The translations under genes were made by a program, and so were the position numbers. A DNA stretch of 23,445 nucleotides from CAZBPZ01 sp964493955 (GTDB taxonomy: Bacteria; Chloroflexota; Dehalococcoidia; Dehalococcoidales; Fen-1064): the NCBI GenBank assembly GCA_964493955.1, contig CAZBPZ010000021.1, positions 1-23,445 of the forward strand, read 5' to 3'. Below the pieces are notes generated by a model. It saw nothing but the letters and a program-made list of their open reading frames with translations, had not been told where the DNA came from and ran no database searches. The stretch's first letter is position 1. Each line of letters opens with the position of its first letter. Positions 13,154-21,424 of this stretch are shown here, in pieces.

Positions 13154-14044
13154 CTAGGCTGCCCGCCGCCCCCTCAAATCAGCCAGGTAGTCAATGATGA
13201 CCCGGCTGACCTCGTCCGGCTGCTCCTGCTGGGTCCAGTGACCGCAGTCGCGCACCAGGTAGTGCTCCAGGTCCGGAACGACTGCCTCCATGCCACGCAC
13301 GCTCTGCGGCAGCAGGATAGGGTCGCCCTCGGCGGCCACCATCAGCGCCGGTACGCCTATCTTGGTGCCGGCCAGGTGGGCCGTCAGCTCCCAGTTGCGG
13401 TCCACGTTCCGGTAGTAATTGATAGGCCCGGTAAGCCCGCCCTTCTGGAAGGCGGCGGCAAAGACGCTGACGACCCCGGGCGTTATCCAGTCCTGCTGCA
13501 CGGCAAGGCCGCGCAGCGTCCGCTCCAGCCAGCCGGGGATGTCCGGCTCAATATCGGCCTCGGCGCGGCCCGGCCCCTGGAAGTAGAGGATGTAGTTGAA
13601 GCGCCCGTCCGCAAGCCGGCGGAAGGTCTCGGTGGGGCGTTCCGGGGTATGCCCGTGGAAGGGTACGTTGAGCGAAATTACCCGTTCCACCCGCCCGGGG
13701 TACATCCAGGCCAGCGGCCAGACGATGACACCACCCCAGTCGTGCCCCACCACCACCGCCTTTTCCAGGCCGAGGGCATCCAGCAGGCCGATAACATCGG
13801 CCGTGAGGTGCGCCATGTCATAGGCCTCGATTCCCCCGGGTTTATCCGTCTCGCCGTAGCCGCGCATATCGGGCGCGATGGCACGGAAACCCGCCGCCGC
13901 CAGCGCCGGGAGCTGGTGGCGCCACGAGTACCAGAGCTCCGGGAAGCCGTGCAGCAGCACCACCGGGAAGCCCGTACCCTGCTCCACGAAGTGCATCCGG
14001 ATGCCGTTCGTCTCCACGAAGCGGTGCTGCCAGTTATTGGTCAT
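13154..14044 (-). CDS. Alpha/beta hydrolase, epoxide-hydrolase type
   Basis: A 296-residue alpha/beta hydrolase closest to soluble epoxide hydrolases. The oxyanion motif is HGFPELWYSWR (from His32). The nucleophile elbow is VVVGHDWGG with Asp102, rather than the Ser of esterases. The later acid lies in AAEGDPIL, and the catalytic His in DCGHWTQQEQP. A cap-domain Tyr in INYYRN could activate the epoxide. MRGYGETDKP is typical of the family. An Asp nucleophile also fits haloalkane or fluoroacetate dehalogenases, but the cap Tyr and the WYSWR motif favour epoxide hydrolase. The start at 14044 has GGAGGAG five bases upstream. It lies 37 bases after a CoA-transferase gene on the same strand and probably ends that operon. 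Its stop is convergent with the Old Yellow Enzyme gene, 20 bases away. Confidence 0.85.
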   Translation of the reverse strand: MTNNWQHRFVETNGIRMHFVEQGTGFPVVLLHGFPELWYSWRHQLPALAAAGFRAIAPDMRGYGETDKPGGIEAYDMAHLTADVIGLLDALGLEKAVVVGHDWGGVIVWPLAWMYPGRVERVISLNVPFHGHTPERPTETFRRLADGRFNYILYFQGPGRAEADIEPDIPGWLERTLRGLAVQQDWITPGVVSVFAAAFQKGGLTGPINYYRNVDRNWELTAHLAGTKIGVPALMVAAEGDPILLPQSVRGMEAVVPDLEHYLVRDCGHWTQQEQPDEVSRVIIDYLADLRGRRAA

Positions 14045-14081
14045 CGCACTCCTCCGGTCCAGGGCGTGTTACCGGGTGCCA

Positions 14082-15248
14082 TCAACGGCAGATGATAACG
14101 TGCTCCTCCTGCAGCCGGGCAATCTCTTCCGGGGAATAGCCAAGCTCGGCCAGGACCTCGGCCGTGTGCTCGCCCAGTCCCGGGGCCGCCCGCCAGACCT
14201 TCCCCGGCGTCTCCGAGAGCTTTACCACCAGCCCGCGCTGCTTCACCTCGAACCCGATGTCAACGGGGAGGTGCTCCGCCACCAGGGAGTTGGCCTCAAT
14301 CTGCTCGTCGAGGATAACGTCCCGGCCGTAGTTGACGGGAGCACAGGGTACCCCGGCCGCCTGTAGTTTCGCCACCAGCCCGCCGACGGTGCCGTCCTCA
14401 AAAAGCAGGCCCAGCGCCACCGCCAGGGCGGCCCCGTTCCGGCGCCGGGCCTCGGCCGTGGCGAAGCGCTCGTCGTCCACCATGTCCCCGCGCCCCAGGG
14501 CACGGCACAGGGCAGCAAAGGTGGCGTCGTCGCGGCAGCCCAGGAAGATGTGACCGTCCCGGCACGGATACATGCGGTAGGTGGCGTCCTCCCCCAGGTA
14601 GTCCAGGCGCGGTGTCTCCGGCCGGCCGGGAAAGTCAACAAACTCGCCGGACTGTATTGCCATCGAAGAGTTCAGGAGCGAGCCGTGCACGAACTGCCCC
14701 TTGCCCGTGCGCCGGCGCTGCAGGAGCGCCAGTGCCACGGCAAACGCCCCCAGCATGGCCCCGGAATTGTCCGAGATGGGCACGTGGTGATAGACGGGGG
14801 GACTACCTTCGCCGCCCTGGGCTGCCATGGCACCGCTGCGGGCCTGCAGCAGCGGGTCGAACGCCGGCATACTGATGTAGGGGCCGCTCTGCCCGTAGCC
14901 CGGCATCGCCAGGTAGACCAGGCGCGGGTTGAGGCGGCTCAGCGTCTCGTAGTCGGCCGCCCACCGCTCGGCCACCCCGTGGCGCAGGTTCTGCACCAGG
15001 ACATCGGCCCGCTCCACCAGCCGGTGCAGTATCCGCTGCCCCTCGGGCACCCGCAGGTCCACCACGATACCGCGCTTGCCCCGGTTCCAGCCCTGGAAGG
15101 CGCCGAGCTGCGGGCGCAGCCCGTCGCCCTGCTGCGACTCTATCTTGATGACATCGGCCCCCATCTCGCCGAGCAGGGTGGCACAGAGCGAGCTAACAAT
15201 GTACCCACCCAGCTCAATCACCCGTATCCCCTCGAAGGCGTGCTGCAC
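14082..15248 (-). CDS. Family III (CaiB/BaiF) CoA-transferase, catalytic Asp present
   Basis: A 388-residue family III acyl-CoA transferase. The N-terminus (IRVIELGGYIVSSLCATLLG, then EMGADVIKIE) and the segment NRGKRGIVVDL are typical. The catalytic Asp, which forms the acyl-anhydride intermediate in formyl-CoA transferase and CaiB, is Asp160 in VPISDNSGAMLGAF. The C-terminus has the usual GEHTAEVLAELGYS. Length is normal for the family. It begins three bases after the stop of the other CoA-transferase (15252), so the two are co-translated. It probably moves CoA between a donor such as succinyl-CoA and an organic acid. The acid cannot be named from sequence. Confidence 0.9.
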   Translation of the reverse strand: MQHAFEGIRVIELGGYIVSSLCATLLGEMGADVIKIESQQGDGLRPQLGAFQGWNRGKRGIVVDLRVPEGQRILHRLVERADVLVQNLRHGVAERWAADYETLSRLNPRLVYLAMPGYGQSGPYISMPAFDPLLQARSGAMAAQGGEGSPPVYHHVPISDNSGAMLGAFAVALALLQRRRTGKGQFVHGSLLNSSMAIQSGEFVDFPGRPETPRLDYLGEDATYRMYPCRDGHIFLGCRDDATFAALCRALGRGDMVDDERFATAEARRRNGAALAVALGLLFEDGTVGGLVAKLQAAGVPCAPVNYGRDVILDEQIEANSLVAEHLPVDIGFEVKQRGLVVKLSETPGKVWRAAPGLGEHTAEVLAELGYSPEEIARLQEEHVIICR

Positions 15249-15251
15249 CGG

Positions 15252-16439
15252 CTAACCCTCCCCGGCGCAGGCAACTACCCCCTGCGCCGCCATCTGTGCA
15301 ATCTCGGCCCCGGAATAGCCGAGTTCCTCCAGTACCTGGCGCGTGTGCTGCCCCGGCAGTGGTGCCGGACCTTTCACCACGCCGGGGTTCTCCGTGAGCG
15401 TTATGGGGACACCAATCTGCCGCGTCAGGCCGAACTGCGGGTCCTCAATCTCAATCACCATGCCGTTGTGACGGACCTGGGGGTCCTCCATGAACTGGCG
15501 GCGGGTGCTGACCGGGGCCACCGGGACATCAGCCTCGGAGAGCAGCTTGAGCCAGTACTCCCGTGGCCGTTTGATGAAAATCTGGCGCATGATGTCAACC
15601 AGCGCCAGGATGTTCTCCACCGGCTGCACCGCCCAGGGCGCCCCTTCAAAGCGGGGGTCGGCCGCCAGGTCCAGCCGGTCCAGCGCAATGAGGAGCTTGT
15701 TCCAGAAGTTCTGGTTGCCGCAGCACAGCATGAGCCAGCGCCCGTCGGCACACTCGTAAAGGCGGTACACCGGCGCCGCGCCCTGCTGGATACTGTGCGT
15801 CAGCAGCGGCGGGACCACCGCTTCGGAACGGATGAAGTTGGCCGTCTGCTGCATGACGGCCCCGGCCAGCAGCGACACTTCAACCTTCTGGCCGCGGCCG
15901 GTCTCCTCCCTCACGTAGAGGGCGGCGGCGGCGCCGTAGGCCGTGAGCATGGCCGCCCCGTAGCTGGCCAGCGGCAGCATCAAGTAGACCGGGGGCTGGC
16001 CGTAGCCCCCCTGGAGCCCCATGATGCCGGCATAAGCCGCCACCACGTACTCGTCCCCGAGCCACTCCGCCAGCGGGCCCCGGCTTCCCCAGAGCGGGAT
16101 ATGGCAGTAGACCAGCCGGGGGTTGGACGCCGCCAGGTAGTCATAGTCCAGCCCCAGCCGCCGCAGCCGGGCCGGGCTGTAATCAATGACGAGCACATCG
16201 GCCCGGGACACCAGCCCCCGCACGACCTCACGCCCCCTGCTGGAGGTCACGTCCACCGCCACTCCCCGCTTGCTGCGGTCCCAGCAGGCAAACCCCGGCT
16301 GGCGGCTGGCCGGGCTGGCAGCCGGCGGCTGCACCTTGATGCAGTCCATCCCCATCTCGGCCAGCAGCATGGAGGCATAGGCACCGGCAATATCGGCTGA
16401 GATTTCCACCAGTAGCATGCCGTCCAGCACGGGTTTCAT
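15252..16439 (-). CDS. Family III CoA-transferase paralogue lacking the catalytic Asp
   Basis: A 395-residue CaiB/BaiF-family protein. The start at 16439 (MKPVLDGMLLVEIS) has GGAGGG seven bases upstream; an in-frame ATG at 16466 has no ribosome site. Family features include LLAEMGMDCIKVQP, DRSKRGVAVDV and the C-terminal GQHTRQVLEELGYSG. Where its neighbour has PISDNSGAML with the catalytic Asp, this protein reads PLASYGAAML, so the aligned residue is Ser159 and no Asp is nearby. It may be the non-catalytic partner of a heteromeric enzyme, as I recall for benzylsuccinate CoA-transferase, or a protein of altered function. It is the first gene of the three-gene operon with the second CoA-transferase and the hydrolase. 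Confidence 0.85.
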   Translation of the reverse strand: MKPVLDGMLLVEISADIAGAYASMLLAEMGMDCIKVQPPAASPASRQPGFACWDRSKRGVAVDVTSSRGREVVRGLVSRADVLVIDYSPARLRRLGLDYDYLAASNPRLVYCHIPLWGSRGPLAEWLGDEYVVAAYAGIMGLQGGYGQPPVYLMLPLASYGAAMLTAYGAAAALYVREETGRGQKVEVSLLAGAVMQQTANFIRSEAVVPPLLTHSIQQGAAPVYRLYECADGRWLMLCCGNQNFWNKLLIALDRLDLAADPRFEGAPWAVQPVENILALVDIMRQIFIKRPREYWLKLLSEADVPVAPVSTRRQFMEDPQVRHNGMVIEIEDPQFGLTRQIGVPITLTENPGVVKGPAPLPGQHTRQVLEELGYSGAEIAQMAAQGVVACAGEG

Positions 16440-16485
16440 GGGCCTACCCTCCAGCGGACCGGACATCCGCTAAAACTCAGGCACC

Positions 16486-16491
16486 ATTGTA
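16486..16491 (-). promoter_or_regulatory. Candidate -10 box for the CoA-transferase operon
   Basis: TACAAT on the minus strand matches TATAAT at five of six positions and lies about 47 bases upstream of the ATG at 16439. No good -35 is found 16-18 bases further upstream. Confidence 0.4.
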
Positions 16492-16533
16492 GCGTAAATC
16501 AGGCCGGGATAAAACACCGGCCGGGGATACCCC

Positions 16534-17200
16534 TCAGGCAGTGCACCTGTCCAGCGCCTGCCGCAGGGCAGCCACGAGTGCGGTCACCCGCGGGTAGGGT
16601 GGACTGCCCGCGGCCAGCAGCTCAACGATACGGCTGCCAACGATGATACCGTCGGCCACCTGCCCGGCCCGCCGCGCCTGCTCCGGGCCGGATATACCAA
16701 AGCCAACACAGAGCGGCTTGCCGGTAAACGAGCGTACTCTCCTGACGAAGGCCTCCAGCCCGGGCGGCAGGTGCCGNNNNNNNNNNNNNNNNNNNNNNNN
16801 NNNNNNNNNNNNNNNNNNNNNNNNNNNNNNNNNNNNNNNNNNNNNNNNNNNNNNNNNNNNNNNNNNNNNNNNNNNNTGCCAGGCCAAACTGCAGCACCGG
16901 GTTGTAATAGGTCATGAAAAGCAGCGGTACACTCACGGCCTGCCGCAGCCGGGCGGCGACATCCAGGCACACCTGCGGCGTGACCCCGTTCCCGAGAGCA
17001 CGTGCGCTGGCCTCCTGGATGGTGGCCCCGTCCGCCAGCGGGTCAGAGAAGGGAATGCCGAGCTCAATCATATCGCAGCCGGCCGCCACCAGGGCCGGCA
17101 CGGCCGAGAGAGTAGCCTCCACCGAGGGGTAACCGACCGTTACGTAGGCAATGAGGGCCTTGCGGGCCCGGTCCCGGAACACATTCTCAATACGTGTCAT
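16534..17200 (-). CDS. trpA: Tryptophan synthase alpha subunit, interrupted by an assembly gap
   Basis: TrpA cleaves indole-3-glycerol phosphate to indole, which passes to TrpB. The first 108 residues include MIELGIPFSDPLADG with catalytic Glu46 and Asp57, and VPLLFMTYYNPVLQFG. After 100 Ns the C-terminal 80 residues resume with GKPLCVGFGISGPEQAR and ADGIIVGSRIVELL, the phosphate-binding strands. The known parts total 188 residues against about 265 in the family, so roughly 230 bases are missing rather than 100. The apparent frame change comes only from the placeholder length. It is the last gene of the trp operon; its start lies seven bases after the trpB stop. Confidence 0.9.
16777..16876. 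other. Assembly gap (100 N) within trpA
   Basis: Exactly 100 Ns, a conventional placeholder. It replaces the middle of trpA, including the flexible loop 6 region. Confidence 0.95.
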
Positions 17201-17207
17201 CGCTCGC

Positions 17208-18404
17208 TCAGACCTTCACCCCGCCTGAATCAGCCACAATCCCGAGGTCCTTGTCACCCCGCCCGGAGAGGTTGATGACCAGCAGGCTATCAGGCGGCAT
17301 GGCCGGGGCAAGCCGGGCGGCGTAGGCCACGGCGTGGGCCGACTCCAGCGCCGGGATGATACCCTCGGTGGTTGTCAGGAGGTGGAACGCCTCCAGTGCC
17401 TCGTCGTCATTCACCGCCACGTAGCTGACCCGGCCCACCTGGCGGTAGTAGCTGTGCTCCGGGCTGACGCCGGGGTAGTCGAGGCCGGGGGCAATACTAT
17501 GGGTCGGGGCAATCTGGCCGGCGGTGTCCTGCAGCAGGTAGCTGCGGGCCCCGTGGAGCACGCCGGGGCTGCCAGCCACCAGCGAGGCGGCGTGCTCACC
17601 GGTGGTCTCCCCCCGGCCCCCCGCCTCCACGCCAACCAGCCTCACCGGGTCGTCAATAAAGGGGTAGAACATGCCAATGGCATTACTGCCGCCGCCAACA
17701 CAGGCCACGATGCAGTCGGGCAGCCTGCCGTAGGCCTCGAGCACCTGGCGGCGTGTCTCGCTGCCGATGACAGACTGGTAGTCGCGCACCATCATCGGGT
17801 AGGGGTGCGGCCCCACCGCCGAGCCCAGCAGGTAGTAGCTCGTCTCCACGCTGGTCACCCAGTCACGTATCGCCTCGTTGACGGCGTCCTTCAGGGTGCG
17901 ACTGCCGGTATCGACCGACCGCACCCCGGCCCCCAGCAGCTTCATGCGGAAGACGTTCATGGACTGGCGCTGTATGTCCTCCGCCCCCATGTAGACCACA
18001 CACTCCAGCCCGAGCAGGGCACAGACGGTGGCCACGGCCACGCCGTGCTGGCCGGCCCCGGTCTCGGCGATGACACGCCGCTTGCCCATGCGCGCCGCCA
18101 GCAGGCCCTGCCCCAGGGCGTTGTTTATCTTGTGGGCACCGGTATGGGCCAGGTCTTCCCGCTTCAGGAGCACCTGTGCCCCACCCCACTGCCGGCTGAG
18201 GCGGCTGGCATGGTACAGGGGAGTGGGCCGCCCGGCGTAGTCCCGCCGCAGCCTTTCGAGCCGTTCCTGAAAGGAGGCGTCATTCTGTGATTCACGGTAG
18301 GCGGCCTCAAGCTCGTCGAGGGCATACATCAGCGTCTCCGGCACGAACCGCCCCCCGAAGGGCCCGTAGTAGCCCCGCTCGTCAGGCACCTGCTTTAGAC
18401 TCAT
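17208..18404 (-). CDS. trpB: Tryptophan synthase beta subunit
   Basis: A 398-residue TrpB of normal length and TrpB1 type. It condenses indole with serine using PLP. The Schiff-base lysine is Lys92 in EDLAHTGAHKINNALGQG. The phosphate loop is CVGGGSNAIGMF. GRFVPETLMYALDELE at the N-terminus and NLSGRGDKDL at the C-terminus are characteristic. The ATG at 18404 has AAGGAGG about eight bases upstream, within the end of trpF, and the two genes overlap by 23 bases. It is followed by trpA. Confidence 0.97.
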   Translation of the reverse strand: MSLKQVPDERGYYGPFGGRFVPETLMYALDELEAAYRESQNDASFQERLERLRRDYAGRPTPLYHASRLSRQWGGAQVLLKREDLAHTGAHKINNALGQGLLAARMGKRRVIAETGAGQHGVAVATVCALLGLECVVYMGAEDIQRQSMNVFRMKLLGAGVRSVDTGSRTLKDAVNEAIRDWVTSVETSYYLLGSAVGPHPYPMMVRDYQSVIGSETRRQVLEAYGRLPDCIVACVGGGSNAIGMFYPFIDDPVRLVGVEAGGRGETTGEHAASLVAGSPGVLHGARSYLLQDTAGQIAPTHSIAPGLDYPGVSPEHSYYRQVGRVSYVAVNDDEALEAFHLLTTTEGIIPALESAHAVAYAARLAPAMPPDSLLVINLSGRGDKDLGIVADSGGVKV

Positions 18405-19047
18405 CGTCCGCCCTCCTTACCGCCCGCACGAAGGCACGTATCTTGGCGGCGTCCTTCAGGCCACCCGTCTCCACCCCGCTGGAGACGTCCACCCCCCAGG
18501 GGTGTACCCGCGCCACCGCCGCTGCCACGTTCTCCGGCGTCAGCCCGCCGGCCAGGACAACCGGGTACCGGCAGCTCACCTCGGCCGCCACCCGCCAGTC
18601 AAGCACCCTGCCCGTACCGCCGTACCGGCCGCCGGACCCGGCGTCCAGCAGGCAGATGTGGTCCTTCCCGCCAAGTGCCCGCTCGCCCTCCGCCAGCACC
18701 GCCAGAATATCACCCGCGGTGCGTCCCGTAACATGCACCGCCCGGATGAGCGGCCTCTCAACTGCAAGACAGTCGTGCCAGGGCTCGTCGCCGCTGAGCT
18801 GCACCCGGTCCAGGCCGCACTGGCGGGCAAGGCGGTTTACCTCGGGAACGGGCGTGTTGACGAAGACACCCACAACCTCAGGACGTCCCGGTACACCCTC
18901 CAGGGCGGCTACCACCTGCTCTGCCTGCCGGGGTGTCACCCGGCGCGGGCTCTCGGCAAAGACCAGCCCGATGAAGTCCGCCCCGGCCCCGGCGGCTACC
19001 AGCGCGTCCTCCACGCGCGAAATGCCGCAAATCTTGACCCGTGTCAT
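18382..19047 (-). CDS. trpF: Phosphoribosylanthranilate isomerase
   Basis: A 221-residue TIM barrel that performs the Amadori rearrangement of phosphoribosylanthranilate. The catalytic base Cys7 is in VKICGIS and the acid Asp135 in CLLDAGSGG. Other conserved parts are ADFIGLVFAESPRRV, VQLSGDEP and VVLAGGLTPENV followed by VDVSSGVE, the phosphate site. The start overlaps the trpC stop in an ATGA arrangement, and the 3' end overlaps trpB by 23 bases. Confidence 0.96.
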   Translation of the reverse strand: MTRVKICGISRVEDALVAAGAGADFIGLVFAESPRRVTPRQAEQVVAALEGVPGRPEVVGVFVNTPVPEVNRLARQCGLDRVQLSGDEPWHDCLAVERPLIRAVHVTGRTAGDILAVLAEGERALGGKDHICLLDAGSGGRYGGTGRVLDWRVAAEVSCRYPVVLAGGLTPENVAAAVARVHPWGVDVSSGVETGGLKDAAKIRAFVRAVRRADDESKAGA

Positions 19048-19826
19048 GCCAGCTCCCGCAGTCGCGCCGCCACGTCCGGCGCCGTTACCAGTGCCTCGCC
19101 CACCAGTGCGGCGTCCACTCCCCAGACCGCCAGCTGCTCTATATCCTGGCGGCGGCCGATGCCGCTCTCGCTCACCAGCACCACCCCATCTGGCACGAGG
19201 GGTCGCAGCTGCCGGGTCGTCGCCAGGTCAACCCGGAAGGTACGCAGGTCGCGGTTGTTGATGCCAACAAGCCCTGCCCCGGCCGCCAGCGCCCGCACCA
19301 GCTCGGCGGCATCGTGCACCTCCACCAGGCACTGCATACCCAGCTCCCCGGCCAGCCCCAGCAGGGCTTTCAACTGCTCATCGGCCAGGATGGCGACAAT
19401 GAGAAGGATGGCATCCGCCCCGGCGGCGCGCGACTCATACACCTGGTACGGTGCGAAGATGAAGTCCTTGCGCAGGAGCGGCACGTCTTTCAGCCCCGGT
19501 GCCCGGCGCACCTGCCGCAGGAAGTCAAGCGAGCCCTGGAAGAACCCGGCCTCGGTCAGCACGGAAATGGCGGCCGCCCCGTTCCTGGCGTAGGTCTGTG
19601 CCAGCGCCACCGGGTCAAGGTCGGGCACCAGCAGCCCGCGCGAGGGCGAGGCCTTCTTGACCTCGGCAATTATGCGGACACGCCCGCCTTTCAGGGCGGC
19701 CGCAAAATCGAGCGCCGGCGCCTGCTGTGCCGCCTGCCGCCTCAGCTCTGCCAGGGGAACGGCCCTCCGGCTCCGCACCAGCTCCCTTTTCTTGGCAGCC
19801 ACAATATCGTCCAGTATCCCGCTCAC
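19044..19826 (-). CDS. trpC: Indole-3-glycerol phosphate synthase
   Basis: A 260-residue TIM barrel that closes the indole ring. Catalytic residues are seen in IIAEVKKASPSRG (Glu55, Lys57), and later in LRKDFIFAPYQVYE, LVGINNRDLRTF and VLVSESGIG. The start codon is GTG at 19826, overlapping the trpD stop as GTGA. No longer start is possible without entering trpD. The 3' end overlaps trpF by four bases. Length is normal, and it is not fused to trpF, unlike the enterobacterial arrangement. Confidence 0.96.
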   Translation of the reverse strand: MSGILDDIVAAKKRELVRSRRAVPLAELRRQAAQQAPALDFAAALKGGRVRIIAEVKKASPSRGLLVPDLDPVALAQTYARNGAAAISVLTEAGFFQGSLDFLRQVRRAPGLKDVPLLRKDFIFAPYQVYESRAAGADAILLIVAILADEQLKALLGLAGELGMQCLVEVHDAAELVRALAAGAGLVGINNRDLRTFRVDLATTRQLRPLVPDGVVLVSESGIGRRQDIEQLAVWGVDAALVGEALVTAPDVAARLRELA

Positions 19827-20770
19827 CCTACCGACTGACTCACCTCGACCAGCCTCTCGAGCCGCTGCCCGGCCCGGCCGCTGTCAATGGACTCGGCCGC
19901 CACCCTAAGGCCGTCGGCCAGGCCATCAACCAGGCCACCCGCCACGATGGCGGCCGCGGCGTTCAGCAGAACCACGTCACGCCTCGGCCCGGGGGCGCCC
20001 TCCAGCACTTCTCTGACGAAGGTGGCGTTCTCGGCAGCAGTCCCGCCCCGGATATCACCGGGGCCAGCCCGGGCCAGCCCCAGTTCCTCCGGCGTGATGG
20101 AGTACGAGTAGACCGCCTCCGGCGTTACATCCCAGATGGTGGAAGGGCCGAGGGTAGAAAGCTCGTCCAGACCTCCCCCACCATGCACCACCAGTCCATG
20201 CTGGCAGCCCAACCGCTGCAGCACCCCGGCCAGTACAGGGGCAAACGAAACATCAGCCACCCCGATAAGCTGGGCCGTGGCCCCGGCCGGGTTTGTCAGG
20301 GGCCCCAGAATGTTGAAGACGGTGCGGATGCCAATCTCGCGGCGCGGCACGGCGGCGTGCTTCATGGCAGGGTGAAAGACGGGCGCAAACATGAAGCCGA
20401 TGCCAGCCTCCTCAATGCAGCGGCCCACCTCCTCCGGCCCCAGGTCTATCCTCACCCCCAGCGCCTCCAGCACGTCGGCACTGCCGCACTGGCTGGTCAT
20501 GGCGCGGTTGCCATGCTTGGCTACCCGCAGGCCAGCCCCGGCCGCCACGAAGGCAGCCACCGTGGAGATGTTAAAGGTGCCGGCGGCATCGCCCCCGGTG
20601 CCACAGGTATCTACCGTGAGCCCATCCACCGGCACCCGCCGGGCGTATAAGCGCATCGTCCGGGCCAGGCCGGTGATTTCAGCCACGGTCTCACCCTTGA
20701 TACGCAGCGCCGTAACAAAGGCGGCCACCTGGGCCGGCGTGGCCCGGCCCGACATGATGTCTTCCATGAC
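19823..20770 (-). CDS. trpD: Anthranilate phosphoribosyltransferase, 5' end in assembly gap
   Basis: About 316 residues of TrpD, which joins anthranilate to PRPP. The readable part starts at VMEDIMSGRATPAQVAAF, so only about 20 N-terminal residues lie in the gap. The PRPP-binding motif is VDTCGTGGD, followed by FNISTVAAFVAAGAG, KHGNRAMTSQCGSADVLEAL and FNILGPLTNP. The C-terminus reads EVSQSVG, and its TGA overlaps the trpC GTG. Whether trpD is separate from trpG or fused to it cannot be decided because the junction is in the Ns. The trpG end and trpD start are both nearly complete, which favours two genes. Confidence 0.93.
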   Translation of the reverse strand, partial: VMEDIMSGRATPAQVAAFVTALRIKGETVAEITGLARTMRLYARRVPVDGLTVDTCGTGGDAAGTFNISTVAAFVAAGAGLRVAKHGNRAMTSQCGSADVLEALGVRIDLGPEEVGRCIEEAGIGFMFAPVFHPAMKHAAVPRREIGIRTVFNILGPLTNPAGATAQLIGVADVSFAPVLAGVLQRLGCQHGLVVHGGGGLDELSTLGPSTIWDVTPEAVYSYSITPEELGLARAGPGDIRGGTAAENATFVREVLEGAPGPRRDVVLLNAAAAIVAGGLVDGLADGLRVAAESIDSGRAGQRLERLVEVSQSVG

Positions 20771-20870
20771 NNNNNNNNNNNNNNNNNNNNNNNNNNNNNN
20801 NNNNNNNNNNNNNNNNNNNNNNNNNNNNNNNNNNNNNNNNNNNNNNNNNNNNNNNNNNNNNNNNNNNNNN
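20771..20870. other. Assembly gap (100 N) at the trpG/trpD junction
   Basis: Exactly 100 Ns, hiding the trpG stop and the trpD start. From family lengths, the real missing sequence is probably short. Confidence 0.95.
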
Positions 20871-21424
20871 AAGAAGTTCCTCAGTATGTCTTTACCCACC
20901 CGGGTCATGATGGACTCCGGGTGGAACTGGATACCCTCCACCGGGTAGTGCCGGTGCCGCACCCCCATGATGATGCCCCTGTCCGTCCGGGCCGTCACCT
21001 CCAGGCAGTCCGGCAGGCCCTCCGGCTGGATGGCCAGGGAGTGGTAGCGTATCGCCTCGAAGGGGCTGGGCAGCCCGGTAAAGACACCCCTGCCGTCGTG
21101 GTACACCGGCGAGCTCTTGCCGTGCATGATTTCGCCGGCATAGCCCACCACCCCGCCGTAGGCATGGCCGATGCACTGGTGCCCCAGGCAGACCCCCAGC
21201 AATGGCAGCCTCGGCCCGAAGTGCCGCACCACCTCGCTGGAGATGCCGGCGTTCCGGGGGTGGGAAGGCCCCGGCGAAATCACGATGCCGGCCGGTGACA
21301 TCGCCTCAATCCCGGCGATGGTGGTCTTATCACTGCGTACCACCACCACCCCGGCCCCGAGTTCGCAGAGATACTGGTAGAGGTTATAGGTGAAGCTATC
21401 ATAGTTATCTAGCAGCAAAATCAC
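20871..21424 (-). CDS. trpG: Anthranilate synthase component II (glutamine amidotransferase), 3' end in gap
   Basis: A class I glutamine amidotransferase that supplies ammonia to TrpE. It starts at a GTG (21424) overlapping the trpE stop as GTGA. The N-terminus MILLLDNYDSFTYNL is characteristic of TrpG/PabA. The oxyanion strand is IVISPGPSHP. The nucleophile is Cys79 in LLGVCLGHQCIG, and the His-Glu pair is His168/Glu170 in IQFHPESI. The readable part ends at GKDILRNF, where TrpG proteins usually end within a few residues, so it is almost complete. PabA is the alternative name, but the operon settles it as TrpG. Confidence 0.95.

Noticed and set aside
16510..16534. Possible intrinsic terminator after trpA (GGGG-ATA-CCCC with a distant TTTT)
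   Set aside because: It has only four pairs with a three-base loop, and the T-run is separated by about eight bases. Too weak to call.
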